Of a DNA stretch of 20,801 bases, positions 7,701 to 14,156 are shown piece by piece. The stretch comes from a virus. The stretch covers positions 1 to 20,801 of the IMG/VR virus record IMGVR_UViG_3300047678_000845; one strand, given 5' to 3'. Made by a program: the position numbers and the translations under genes. Under the pieces are notes generated by a model. The model did no database searches, was not told where the DNA came from, and was given only the letters and a program-made list of their open reading frames with translations. Each line of letters opens with the position of its first letter. Positions within the stretch are counted from its first letter, which is position 1.

Positions 7701-7986
7701 CGTTGGTGTAGATTTTGGAGTCGACATAGACCGTCTTGATCGAGTCGATCGGGCCTTCGCAGATCCCCAGGATCAGGGACGCCGAATAGCTGTAGCCCGT
7801 GGTGGTCGAGCCGCCCTTCCCGCTCGCCGCCTTCTGGGCGGTCGATTTGAAGTTGTTGTACCAGACCAGATTGCACTTGCATCGGTACGTGCCCCAGCCG
7901 ACCGGGATATTGACCCCCAGCGAGGACGTCTGGACCTGGATGCCGGCGTAGCGGGTGATGGTGTTGGAGGCGGAACGACCGGCCAT
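4711..7986 (-). CDS. Large tail-tip/host-specificity protein (GTA g15- and lambda J-like)
   Basis: This 1091-aa protein is the last of the tail-tip quartet and probably forms the baseplate hub and receptor-binding tip. The N-terminal 420 residues carry the phage-tail-3/tip domain typical of this family (ILGICEGPIDSIKTVYVDSK; later GDILELTDAG and YGLSITAEDF). Residues about 445-625 look like an inserted carbohydrate-binding beta-sandwich (motifs NLLLWSGDQTNGAY and HQVSQSF). The tip fold resumes near 640-830 (YIRRGYLNTPIAAHSAGAPF). A fibronectin-III-like segment lies near 835-930. The last 140 residues are very rich in Gly, Thr and Asn. ATG 7984-7986 follows the NlpC gene stop by two bases. It is shorter than typical GTA g15 proteins but longer than a minimal hub. 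Confidence 0.85.
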   Translation of the reverse strand: MAGRSASNTITRYAGIQVQTSSLGVNIPVGWGTYRCKCNLVWYNNFKSTAQKAASGKGGSTTTGYSYSASLILGICEGPIDSIKTVYVDSKIYTNGVTTALAQAGLSLATGAIGQAVWSYLTSNYPSQAIGYSGLAIAYAANYALDSSASPPNHSFEVARTSSFAVGSSADADPSLVVTDFFTNGRYGVPSWASGLLGSLTQYQNYCLAAGLLVSPVIDAQRSASDFLTELLLATNSTCVWSEGLLKFIPYGDTALTGNGKTYAPNNTVIYSLDDDDFIPQSEGDAPLLVDIMDQSDAYNVVQLEFLDRTNQYNMAIALASDAANVAQYGMRRKDPDTVHMICDPNIAAIASQLWLQRTLYIRAQYKFKLGWMFAILEPGDILELTDAGLGLSAYPVRIIQIDEDEQYGLSITAEDFPIGVSSTPLYAMQTGGGLQVNQSTDPGGVEANLLLWSGDQTNGAYTKSLCTITGNVANDQYGLTTADALTTTASTGTHQVSQSFSAFAGLNYTFAVCIQKNAHKNARVFVNDGAGNGGYIEVDTNAGVILTPGTAQGTGVVVSASLNTTLVAGIWQVALTVQVPAATTLYAGVAALSDTGALSWTATAGNALNLSQWAVRQGLAPGVYAQTTSAIAGPLIFNPPAVLNTAGSSAWAAVAGGPNWGGAYVWVSVDGGTDYAQVGTIDAPARYGAATASYASGADPDTTDTLAVDLGASGGGLSSAADAAADNGATLCLLDNELVCFSIATLTNPSRYSLTTYIRRGYLNTPIAAHSAGAPFVRLDDAIFDLPYLAPNVGTVCYVKFQSFNQWGQGVTPLSDCVAYPFTPVPIGAAPPGASTWTATAVTLANMGQSVPAIQITGVTDNPSATGVIFYYRVTGSATWVSAGLHSIDTTLYNITSVASGQNYDVAVAYLVSGVVGTLYQIASALTVGSYSAGNTSITPGTVILSTSVSGAGNITLPAGSYGNAVITLTGADGGGEYAILHGEPSLTFKGGKGGTATKTITVTPGTTNIAYSLGLHGSDNPSSTPGTAGGNSTVTSPALTAHGGAGGGPSANGAGGNATGGDTNTTGATGGVTVIGGAKNGSITITALA

Positions 7987-7988
7987 TC

Positions 7989-8468
7989 TTACGTCGCCCT
8001 ATCGCTCGCTGGCGCTCGCTGCTTGAGGGCGGTCGGCCAATAGCTGAAGTACCGCCGCGGCCGGTCGAACAGGCCCAGGTCGCGGTCGAGGTCGCACAGG
8101 GTCACGCGCTGGTCTTGCACCGCCGCGTGGATTGCCTGGGGCCAGTCCAGCAGGATCGCCCCGTGGCTGAAAACGCGCCCGATCTTGACCAGGATGACAT
8201 CGCCGGGCTTGGCGTCGGCCTCGGGAATTTCGGCGGCGAAGCGCTGGACGAAGGGCAGAAAACGCTCCTCGTCCCGGTGAATGTGCCAGTCGCGCGGATA
8301 GTCGCCGGTGTCGAACCCCTCGATCAGCCCCGCGCCCGCATAGACGCCGATGAGGAACTGGGCGCAGTCCACGCCCACGCCCTTGACCCGAGCCCGATGA
8401 TGCCAGGGCGTACCGAGCCAGGTCTTGGCCTCGGCGACAAGCGCCGCGCGGGCGTCGGATTCAATCAT
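7989..8468 (-). CDS. NlpC/P60-family tail-tip peptidase (GTA g14-like)
   Basis: The product is 159 aa. The catalytic Cys is in GVGVDCAQF (residue near 34), and the catalytic His is in FSHGAIL in the second half, with a further His in AIHAAVQ. The N-terminus AKTWLGTPWHHRARVKGVG is typical of phage NlpC/P60 proteins placed before the tail-tip protein, which open peptidoglycan during DNA entry. The ATG at 8466-8468 follows one copy of the intergenic repeat. The last dozen residues (LKQRAPASDRAT) are encoded by another copy of that repeat, so the original C-terminus may have been replaced or extended. The stop lies two bases before the start of the tail-tip gene. Confidence 0.88.
   Translation of the reverse strand: MIESDARAALVAEAKTWLGTPWHHRARVKGVGVDCAQFLIGVYAGAGLIEGFDTGDYPRDWHIHRDEERFLPFVQRFAAEIPEADAKPGDVILVKIGRVFSHGAILLDWPQAIHAAVQDQRVTLCDLDRDLGLFDRPRRYFSYWPTALKQRAPASDRAT
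7992..8031 (-). repeat. Dispersed junction repeat, copy ahead of the tail-tip gene
   Basis: CCCTATCGCTCGCTGGCGCT continuing CGCTGCTTGAGGG matches the tandem array at 9391-9567 with few changes and in the same orientation. It encodes the C-terminus of the NlpC protein and ends just before the start of the 1091-aa gene. On the transcribed strand its end reads ATAGGG, which could act as a weak ribosome binding site. Confidence 0.8.
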
Positions 8469-8506
8469 CGCGCTACCGCTCGCTCTGCTCGCTGCTTGAG
8501 CGCGCT
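8467..8506 (-). repeat. Dispersed junction repeat, copy ahead of the NlpC gene
   Basis: GCTACCGCTCGCTCTGCTCG followed by CTGCTTGAG is a slightly degenerate copy of the junction repeat. It fills the whole gap between the DUF2163 gene stop and the NlpC ATG. No other ribosome binding site is visible there. Confidence 0.75.
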
Positions 8507-9384
8507 CATCCGATCGCGCCCGTGATCGCGGGCGGCGTGAACGGCTGGCCGCGGAAGTGAATGAGGTTCGACTGGGCCGAGCAGTCGGCCATGGTCAAAA
8601 GACAGCCGCGAACAGCGTGGAAGGTGTCGCCGGACGACGGCGCGAAGGGCAGCGGAAAGGCGACGGCGACATTGCCCGAGGCGTTCAGATAGGTCTGGAC
8701 GGCCCTCGAGACGCCGGCGTTGGCGCCGGTCAGGAAGGTGATCGTGCCCTTGTCGAAATAATGGTCCGGATTGGTCAGGTTGGTGTTGAACGCCAGCGTC
8801 GTCGCGCCCGAGGCGACGGTCCCGGCGACGTTCGTCGCCGTCAGGCCGCAGCTGGCGTCATAGTGGGTGTTCAGGCACCCGGCCTGGAAGACATCGGGGC
8901 CCATGTTGACGTTCAGCAGCACGGTCCAAGCGCTGACCGTCATGGTGAACTTGGCGCGGCTTACGTCCTTCAGCTGGGTCACCCGGCCGGAGAAGGCGAT
9001 GGTCGCGCCGGTGATCGGGCTGGACCAGCTGGCCAGAAAGGCGCGGTAGAGGATGACGGTGGCCCCGTCGAAGCCGCGCCCCTGCGCGAACGGGATCAAG
9101 GGCACACCGTTGACCAGATCGGCCGGCGTGGCCGAGATGGTCATGTCCAGTGTCGCGACCTCGACGCCGAGCTTGGTGCTGATCTTGCCGCGGTCGATGC
9201 CGGGGCCATAGGTGTAGGTATGGCCGTTGAAGGTGACCGGGCCGGTGAGCTGGCCGCTGTGCCAGCGGATGACGGTCCCGCCGTTCAGGGTGATGGCCCA
9301 CAGGTCCATCATCTGGAAATCCGCCCCGCTGTCGAGCAGCGCGAGCGTCGCGCCGGCGGTTCCGTTGTCGATGAGGGTTTTCAC
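8506..9384 (-). CDS. DUF2163/phage BR0599-family tail protein (GTA g13-like)
   Basis: This 292-aa protein is part of the tail-tip hub in GTAs and related siphoviruses. The family signature is at the C-terminus: GCLLTMADCSAQSN followed by HFRGQPFTPP. It has no signal peptide or membrane segment and is rich in beta strands. Paired Cys residues (QAGCLN and DASCGL, then GCLLTMADC) match the family, in which Cys residues near the C-terminus have been seen as an iron-sulphur or metal site in some GTA homologues; that part is from family knowledge and uncertain. The start is GTG 9382-9384, preceded only by AGGG from the junction repeat and an A-rich stretch. Confidence 0.88.
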   Translation of the reverse strand: MKTLIDNGTAGATLALLDSGADFQMMDLWAITLNGGTVIRWHSGQLTGPVTFNGHTYTYGPGIDRGKISTKLGVEVATLDMTISATPADLVNGVPLIPFAQGRGFDGATVILYRAFLASWSSPITGATIAFSGRVTQLKDVSRAKFTMTVSAWTVLLNVNMGPDVFQAGCLNTHYDASCGLTATNVAGTVASGATTLAFNTNLTNPDHYFDKGTITFLTGANAGVSRAVQTYLNASGNVAVAFPLPFAPSSGDTFHAVRGCLLTMADCSAQSNLIHFRGQPFTPPAITGAIG

Positions 9385-9390
9385 TTTTTA

Positions 9391-9567
9391 CGTTTCCCTA
9401 CCGCTCGCATTCGCTCGCTGCTTGAGGGGAGATTTGCGTTTCCCTACCGCTCGCTGACGCTCGCTGCTTGAGGGGTGTCTGGCGGCGCCCTATCGCTCGC
9501 TGGGGCTCGCTGCTTGAGGGGAGTCTTTGCGTCGCCCTACCGCTCGCTCGCGCTCGCTGCTTGAGGG
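9391..9567 (-). repeat. Tandem array of four 46-47 bp junction repeats
   Basis: Four units begin CCCTACCG or CCCTATCG at 9396, 9442, 9488 and 9535, spaced 46, 46 and 47 bases. Each shares two GCTCGCT words and ends GCTGCTTGAGGG. The array fills most of the 267-base gap between the DUF2460 and DUF2163 genes. I see no gene in the gap. Further single copies lie at 7992-8031 and 8467-8506. All six copies have the same orientation, and each group ends 0-10 bases before a tail gene start. Confidence 0.85.
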
Positions 9568-9583
9568 TGGCGCTCAAGCAGCG
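9555..9583. other. Perfect hairpin at the end of the junction-repeat array
   Basis: CGCTGCTTGAG at 9555-9565 pairs fully with CTCAAGCAGCG at 9573-9583 across a seven-base loop. The right arm is an inverted fragment of the junction repeat. It lies downstream of the DUF2460 stop on the transcribed strand and could stabilise that mRNA end or slow read-through into the array. No U-run follows. Confidence 0.65.
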
Positions 9584-9651
9584 CGAAGCGCGTTAGCGCA
9601 CGAAAGACTCCGCCCCCACCCCAACCCCTCCCCGCGAAAGGGCTTTGCCGG

Positions 9652-10317
9652 TCATGCCCTCAAGCTGGTGAACTTCAGGCTTCTGCCGGTCCAGAGTTGG
9701 CTGACGATCTGCTCGAAGCCGAGGTCGTCCTGGAGGAAGCGGCAGCCGAAGTAGAAGTAGCCGAACCAGGTCAGGGCGTGGCCGGCGGCCGGCGCGGTGG
9801 TGAAGGTCACCACGCCATTGGGCGAGAGGGTGTAGGCGCCGGCGGCCGAGCCGTTGTCCAGGATGGTCGGGGCGTAGACGTCGAACACCGGCTCGACGAA
9901 GCTGTTGATCGCGCGGGTGAGCTGAAAGCTTCGCGTGGCGCCATCCCCCGTCCCGAACCCTTGGGGCGCGGAGGACGCTATCTGGCAGTCGGTCGGATCG
10001 ACGAACAGGAAGGGCGCGAACTGGCCCTGACGGACGTTGAAAAACTCCCACATCGTGAACAGCTCGGCCGTGGTCGGCCGATGCCGGATCACCTCGTATC
10101 GCAGCTCGAATTGCCAGAGCGGATAGGACCAGTAGGCGGTGCGGCGCTCCCGGCCGGAGGCGGTGCGGATCACCTGGCTCGACCATTGGGGCGCCTTGAT
10201 AACCGCGACCGCCTGGCCCGGCAGAAAGGGCAGCACCGGCAGGCCCTGAACGCCCGACCAGATGCCGGTCGGCAGACCGCTTATGCTCGATGGCGGGACA
10301 TAGGGCGTGATGCTCAA
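9652..10317 (-). CDS. DUF2460-family tail protein (GTA g12-like)
   Basis: The 221-aa product is the first of the four-gene tail-tip block (distal tail or hub adaptor). Family features are FLPGQAVAVIKAPQWSSQVI near residues 30-50, the WSYPLWQFELRYEVIR core, and PFLFVDPTDC in the middle. The C-terminal half carries ATRSFQLTRAINSFVEPV and ends FLQDDLGFEQIV then RSLKFTSLRA. The start appears to be TTG 10315-10317, with AGGGGCGAGG just upstream. The next in-frame ATG codons would cut into conserved sequence. It lies 46 bases after the tape measure gene. Confidence 0.85.
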   Translation of the reverse strand: MSITPYVPPSSISGLPTGIWSGVQGLPVLPFLPGQAVAVIKAPQWSSQVIRTASGRERRTAYWSYPLWQFELRYEVIRHRPTTAELFTMWEFFNVRQGQFAPFLFVDPTDCQIASSAPQGFGTGDGATRSFQLTRAINSFVEPVFDVYAPTILDNGSAAGAYTLSPNGVVTFTTAPAAGHALTWFGYFYFGCRFLQDDLGFEQIVSQLWTGRSLKFTSLRA

Positions 10318-10363
10318 ACCTCGCCCCTATGCGATGCGGCGGCGGACAGGAACGCGCGGGCGG

Positions 10364-11638
10364 TCAAGCGGTTTTCATCCCCTTGCGGCCCATCTCCTGG
10401 AGCACGGTGGAGAGGTGGTCCGCGTTGGTGCGCAGGAAAGTCTTGAAGCTCGGGCCGTCCATGGCGCCGTGGATGTGGAAGTGGGCGTGGACATCGCCGG
10501 CGCCGTCATTGGCGGCGATTGGACCCGCCTGTTTCGCGGCCGAATAGTTGTCCAGCATCGCCCGCATTGGATTGGCGAGGCGCGCGGGCAGAACCATCTC
10601 CTGGGCGTGTAGCTGGGTGACCGGGTTGACGCCCGAGGGGATGTCGTAGCCGCCGGCTGCGGAACTGATCAGGCCTCGGAACGCCATCACCGCGCCGAAC
10701 ACCGTCGCGGCGGCCGCGGCCCCCAGCACTGGCCCGATCAGGGGAATACCCGCCATCGCCTTATAGGCGTCGCCGGCCGCCGTGGCGGCGCTGTTGGTGA
10801 TGTCCTTCAATGACGCCGCGCCGCTGATCGCCATGCTCCGGGACGCGCCGGTCTGTTCGGCGGTGGCGCGGGCGGCGACGCCGGTCTGGGTCGCCATGCT
10901 CTTGGCGACCTCGCTCCACAGCCAGCGGTCGACCATCTGGTCGATGACCCGGAGCATGTCGGTCAGCATCTGCTGGCCCAGGCCGCGCACGACTTGCGAA
11001 AGGCTCTTGGTTCCCTCGGCCATCCGCATCAGGCCGGTGGCGAAGCTCGAAACCATGGGATCGACGGCGCCGTCCCATTCATGCTTGAAGCGCTCGATGC
11101 TGGCCAGGCGGTCGGCGTCCTGCTGGCGCAGGCTGTCGGCGGTGATCTTGGTCGTCCGCAGCGCCGTTTCCGACGCCAGGGCGACCATCTTGGCCGCGAT
11201 CGCCTGCTGGTCGTCGAAATCGGCCTGGCGCGCCGCCATTTCCTTCTTGAGCGCGTCCATCTTGGCGTTGTAGCTGGCCATGGAGGCCGCCAGCTCGTCC
11301 TGGACCGACTGTTGGCGCATCGCGGCGATCTGGGCGTACATCTGGGACTCGCTGATCTCGCCGACAGCGGCCTTCAGTTTAAGCGCCTCGGTCTGCTCGG
11401 CGATCTCCGCCCTTTGCGCCTCCAAGATGGCGGACAGGCGCGTCGAGGCCTCGGCGACATGGTCTGTTTTCGGCGCCTGGAAGGCCTCGTTGAACATCGC
11501 GCGGAGCGATTTCACGCTCTCGAGCACTTCGGCGATCGCCGGCTTGATCGTCTTGATCGCCGCGACCGCGTCGGCCGCGCCTTTCTGGACGCCGGACGCA
11601 TCCGCGCCGAACGTCACCTGCAGATCGGCGTCGGCCAT
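10364..11638 (-). CDS. Short tail tape measure protein
   Basis: The product is 424 aa. It has a coiled-coil, Ala/Gln/Glu/Lys-rich first half (about residues 60-190). A segment typical of tape measure C-termini follows (FATGLMRMAEGTKSLSQVVR), then a hydrophobic Ala/Gly-rich stretch (IPLIGPVLGAAAAATVFGAV), then AAGGYDIPSGVNPVTQLHAQ with EMVLPARLANP. It sets tail length and later aids DNA entry. At 424 residues it predicts a short tail, near the low end for siphoviruses and in the GTA range. I prefer ATG 11636-11638 because GAGGTG lies five bases upstream; a GTG six bases earlier lies inside that site. It begins two bases after the frameshifted chaperone stop. Confidence 0.88.
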   Translation of the reverse strand: MADADLQVTFGADASGVQKGAADAVAAIKTIKPAIAEVLESVKSLRAMFNEAFQAPKTDHVAEASTRLSAILEAQRAEIAEQTEALKLKAAVGEISESQMYAQIAAMRQQSVQDELAASMASYNAKMDALKKEMAARQADFDDQQAIAAKMVALASETALRTTKITADSLRQQDADRLASIERFKHEWDGAVDPMVSSFATGLMRMAEGTKSLSQVVRGLGQQMLTDMLRVIDQMVDRWLWSEVAKSMATQTGVAARATAEQTGASRSMAISGAASLKDITNSAATAAGDAYKAMAGIPLIGPVLGAAAAATVFGAVMAFRGLISSAAGGYDIPSGVNPVTQLHAQEMVLPARLANPMRAMLDNYSAAKQAGPIAANDGAGDVHAHFHIHGAMDGPSFKTFLRTNADHLSTVLQEMGRKGMKTA

Positions 11639-11640
11639 GC

Positions 11641-12260
11641 TCACCTCGATCCCATGAACGGCGATAGAAATCCGTCATCGCCCGCGACCGTCCGCGCCGC
11701 GCCCGGCATGTCGACGAGCAACCGAGCCAGCTCATCCGGGTCCGCGGCCGCGTTTGCTTCGGTCCGGTCCGGCTTACCCAAGCCCAGATAGAGGGCGACG
11801 GCGACATAGGTCGGCGGCCCGAACACGCGCCAATGTCGTTGCATGGCGAAATAGCGCGGCAAGCCCCAGCGCTGTTCTATGCGGTCCCAGTCGCCGCCGG
11901 CGCATCCGGCGGCGACCAGTTCGGCGATGATGGCGTCGAAATCGCCGTCGAAGGGCTCGCCGCTTCCGTCGACGGCGCGGCTTCCCCCGGCGGCGACGCT
12001 AGCCCAGCCTCGACCATCAGAGCGTTGATGAAGGGCCGCAGGCCCGCCATCTCGGCGGGCGTGAGCTGTTCCTCGAGTTGCGCCACACTCATCGTTTCGC
12101 CCACCGCGCCGACCGCGACCACGCCGAGGATGGCCTCGATCCCGACCATGGGGTCGACCTCGCCCTGCACCGCGGCGATGTGGCGCCACGCGGCCTTGAG
12201 GGTCTTGAAGTTGGGCAAGGCGACCTCGATCGCCCGCCCACCGATGATCACGCTGGCCAT
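11641..12260 (-). CDS. Tail assembly chaperone, -1 frameshift extended form (lambda gpGT-like)
   Basis: A second frame, open from about 12189 to 11641, overlaps the 127-aa chaperone and holds protein-like sequence (FDGDFDAIIAELVAAG, DWDRIEQRWGLPRYF, PTYVAVALYLGLGKP, DPDELARLLVDMPG). It has no start codon near its beginning and lies in -1 relative to the chaperone frame. A G5 run at 11984-11988 spans codons Pro91-Gly92-Glu93 and would allow a -1 slip, giving a fusion of 206 aa (92 residues of frame 0 plus 114). Phages commonly make a chaperone pair this way before the tape measure gene. After the slip point frame 0 turns into a low-complexity P/S/T/A run, which supports selection on the -1 frame there. 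Confidence 0.65.
11877..12260 (-). CDS. Tail assembly chaperone, unshifted form (lambda gpG-like)
   Basis: The 127-aa product starts MASVIIGGRAIEVALPNFKT and has EQLTPAEMAGLRPFINALMV near residues 64-83, typical of small chaperones that coat the tape measure during tail assembly. It lies between the major tail and tape measure genes, as expected. The ATG at 12258-12260 is six bases after the major tail stop, without a strong ribosome binding site, so coupled translation is likely. Its last 35 residues are low in complexity and probably reflect constraint on the overlapping -1 frame. Confidence 0.75.
   Translation of the reverse strand: MASVIIGGRAIEVALPNFKTLKAAWRHIAAVQGEVDPMVGIEAILGVVAVGAVGETMSVAQLEEQLTPAEMAGLRPFINALMVEAGLASPPGEAAPSTEAASPSTAISTPSSPNWSPPDAPAATGTA
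11984..11988 (-). promoter_or_regulatory. Candidate -1 ribosomal slippage site (G5 run)
   Basis: On the coding strand the sequence reads CCG GGG GAA GCC in frame 0. A peptidyl-tRNA-Gly on GGG can re-pair with GGG one base back, moving into the frame that encodes the second chaperone part. It is not a perfect X-XXY-YYZ heptamer, so efficiency is uncertain. It is the best homopolymer I see before frame 0 ends at 11877. Confidence 0.5.
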
Positions 12261-12266
12261 GGATCG

Positions 12267-13004
12267 TCAGCCCGTCAGTGTCCAGGAGAAGACGTTGCCC
12301 GTCCCATCGTCCTGGGCCGACATGTCCAGCGCCGGCAGGCTGAAGTCGTCCAGCTTCATCGGCAGGCTGAGCTTGGAGGATTGCACCGCGCCGAAGGTCA
12401 AGGCGATCGATTTGCTCTTGAAGCTGTTCACCAGCTGAAGGGCGAAGATGGGACCGGACCCCATGGACGGGTTGGCGCCGGCGAGCGTGGTTCCCGTCGC
12501 GCTGGACCCATAGGTGTAGCTCAGCTTGATGGCCCCTCCGGTGTCCGCCGCGGCGAAGGTGTAGACCCCGGTCGAGGTGTTGACGGAATACTGGCCCGTC
12601 GCCGGGCTGGCGGCCACGCGGGCGAGGAACTTGCCCAGGGTGGTGGAATAGACCCCGAGGTCGGTCTTGAACGTGGCGCCATTGGCCGCCGTGACCGTAT
12701 AGGGCGTCGCGGGAATCGTCGCCGCTTCCGAGATCGAGTTGAGCACCTCGCCGCTCGACGTGGTCTGGCCGAAGTAGATCTGATTGAACAGCGCCGGATC
12801 GAAGCGGCCGACCGCGGATTTGATATCGATCTTGCCCTTGCCCCTCGCCTGCTCCAGTGCGAACTGGTTCTGACCATAGAGCTGCTTCAGGTCGAAACTG
12901 AAATCGACGCTAGTGTCCTGCACCGCGCCGAACATGACCGGGGTGGGGTTGGCGCCGGACGGAATGGCGAACAGAAAGCCCGCACCGAAGACGGATTGCA
13001 CCAT
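12267..13004 (-). CDS. Major tail (tube) protein
   Basis: The 245-aa product resembles siphovirus tail-tube proteins: MVQSVFGAGFLFAIPSGANP, SVDFSFDLKQLYGQNQFALE, then KGKIDIKSAVGRFDPALFNQ, with an Ig-like middle (YTVTAANGATFKTDLGVYST) and a C-terminal strand region ending GNVFSWTLTG. It polymerises into the tail tube. AAGGAG lies seven bases upstream of ATG 13002-13004. The stop of the preceding 62-aa gene abuts this ATG (TAGATG), so the ribosome binding site lies within that gene's last codons. It is the best-placed gene for high expression in this block. Confidence 0.88.
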   Translation of the reverse strand: MVQSVFGAGFLFAIPSGANPTPVMFGAVQDTSVDFSFDLKQLYGQNQFALEQARGKGKIDIKSAVGRFDPALFNQIYFGQTTSSGEVLNSISEAATIPATPYTVTAANGATFKTDLGVYSTTLGKFLARVAASPATGQYSVNTSTGVYTFAAADTGGAIKLSYTYGSSATGTTLAGANPSMGSGPIFALQLVNSFKSKSIALTFGAVQSSKLSLPMKLDDFSLPALDMSAQDDGTGNVFSWTLTG

Positions 13005-13193
13005 CTAAATCTCCTTCAGAAGGATCGCCGCCAGGGAATCGAGCGCGGCGTCGAGGTGGTTCCAGCACGCGGTGTCACGAGCGATGGGGCCGCCCGCGAT
13101 CATCTGGTCGCGCCAGGCGCGGATCGTGGCGGCGATGCGGGCGGCCCGATCCACGGACGCGGTTTCGATCGGGGGCGAGGCGTCATCGGCCAT
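13005..13193 (-). CDS. Small phage protein of unknown function
   Basis: The 62-aa soluble protein starts MADDASPPIETASVDRAARI and is mostly helical by composition, with a C-terminal amphipathic run LDAALDSLAAILLKEI. It has no signal peptide, membrane segment or motif that I recognise. CAGGAGC lies about ten bases ahead of ATG 13191-13193. It lies between the tail-terminator-like gene and the major tail gene with tight spacing, and its last codons carry the ribosome binding site of the major tail gene. It may help tail assembly, or may mainly serve translational coupling. Confidence 0.6.
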   Translation of the reverse strand: MADDASPPIETASVDRAARIAATIRAWRDQMIAGGPIARDTACWNHLDAALDSLAAILLKEI

Positions 13194-13215
13194 GGCGGGC
13201 TCCTGGATATCGGGA

Positions 13216-13656
13216 TCAGGGGGCGAGGATTTTGATCGGCACGATCAGCAGAGCCTGACCGTCGAGATCGCCGGGGTCCTTGAACAGCCGGCCTGAGATG
13301 AAGCAGTGGTGGACCCGACCGCCGAGCGTCTGGACGTTGTCGGGATCGCCGGCGGGAAACAGCGCCTGGACCGCGTCGAGGATGAGGTTGGATTGCTGCG
13401 CAGGGATGGCGGATGGGTCCTTGCCGGCGTCGTGATAGATCAGCCAGCTGGCGGAATAGGTGGTCGCCGAGGGCATGCCCGTGACCTCGGTGATGTCTTC
13501 GTCATGCTCGGCTTGGCAAAGCGCCGGCTGGGCCGGCAGGTCGCTCCACAGCGCCACGCGGCGCGATCGATAGGCAAGGCTCTGGGCCGGCGAACCCCAT
13601 TCCAGGGTCTGGGTCAGGGCGAATAGAGCCTGAAAGATGTCCTCGCGCGCGGCCAT
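13216..13656 (-). CDS. Tail terminator-like minor tail protein
   Basis: The product is 146 aa. It starts MAAREDIFQALFALTQTLEW and contains SRRVALWSDLPAQPALCQAE, SWLIYHDAG, the DAVQALFPAG helix, QTLGGRVHHCFISGRL and a terminal strand LLIVPIKILAP. This arrangement matches a family of phage proteins placed just before the major tail gene, in the position of tail terminator proteins (lambda U/HK97 gp10 neighbourhood). I chose ATG 13654-13656, twelve bases after the preceding stop with TAGGAC upstream. The open frame extends to 13725, but that part overlaps the previous gene and is not protein-like. The assignment rests on position and motif memory. Confidence 0.7.
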   Translation of the reverse strand: MAAREDIFQALFALTQTLEWGSPAQSLAYRSRRVALWSDLPAQPALCQAEHDEDITEVTGMPSATTYSASWLIYHDAGKDPSAIPAQQSNLILDAVQALFPAGDPDNVQTLGGRVHHCFISGRLFKDPGDLDGQALLIVPIKILAP

Positions 13657-13667
13657 GTCTGTTCGTC

Positions 13668-14153
13668 CTAGTCGTCGAGCGCCGAGGTCGCGACCGCCCG
13701 CAAATCCGCGATGATCGTCGGCCACATCCGCGTCAGCGCCGGCCGCAGGTAGGGCCTGGCCGGAATCGTCGAGCCGGGGTGATGCACGATCCGCGCGAAG
13801 ACGCGCCGACCGCCGACAATAAAGGCGAGCGCCCTGGCCTTGTTCGGCGCGATGTCGTGCGCCGGCGTATGGCCGCCGAGTTCCTGAATCGCCGCGTATT
13901 TGACATCGCCGCGCGAGAAGACCCGCGCTTGCACGCTCGATCCGTCGTCCGTCACCTCGGCGGCGATGGAATCGCGCAAGGCGCCGCTGCGGACTTGCAG
14001 CACTTGGCCGGACAGTTCGTCCTGGGTCACATAGGCGGCGAGCGCGAGCGCCAGGGCGTCCATCTTCGCGCGCAACGCCGCCTGAACGGCGTCGGGCAAG
14101 GCCTCGAGCCGCGCGGCCAGCGCCTCTTCGCCCTCAAAGGTCAGGCCGAACAT
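13668..14153 (-). CDS. HK97 gp10-family tail completion protein
   Basis: The 161-aa product has the family pattern: an N-terminal helical part with ALEAL and a DALALALAAYVTQDELSGQV region, then VRSGALRDSI, then YAAIQELGGHTPAHDIAPNK, and a C-terminal HPGSTIPARPYLRPAL. Members of this family sit at the head-tail joint. The ATG at 14151-14153 lies three bases after the connector stop. I see no good ribosome binding site, so coupled translation is likely. Confidence 0.88.
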   Translation of the reverse strand: MFGLTFEGEEALAARLEALPDAVQAALRAKMDALALALAAYVTQDELSGQVLQVRSGALRDSIAAEVTDDGSSVQARVFSRGDVKYAAIQELGGHTPAHDIAPNKARALAFIVGGRRVFARIVHHPGSTIPARPYLRPALTRMWPTIIADLRAVATSALDD

Positions 14154-14156
14154 GGA

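Noticed and set aside
9391-9567. CRISPR array
   Set aside because: Units are near-contiguous 46-47 bp tandem repeats with no unique spacers, and no cas genes are nearby.
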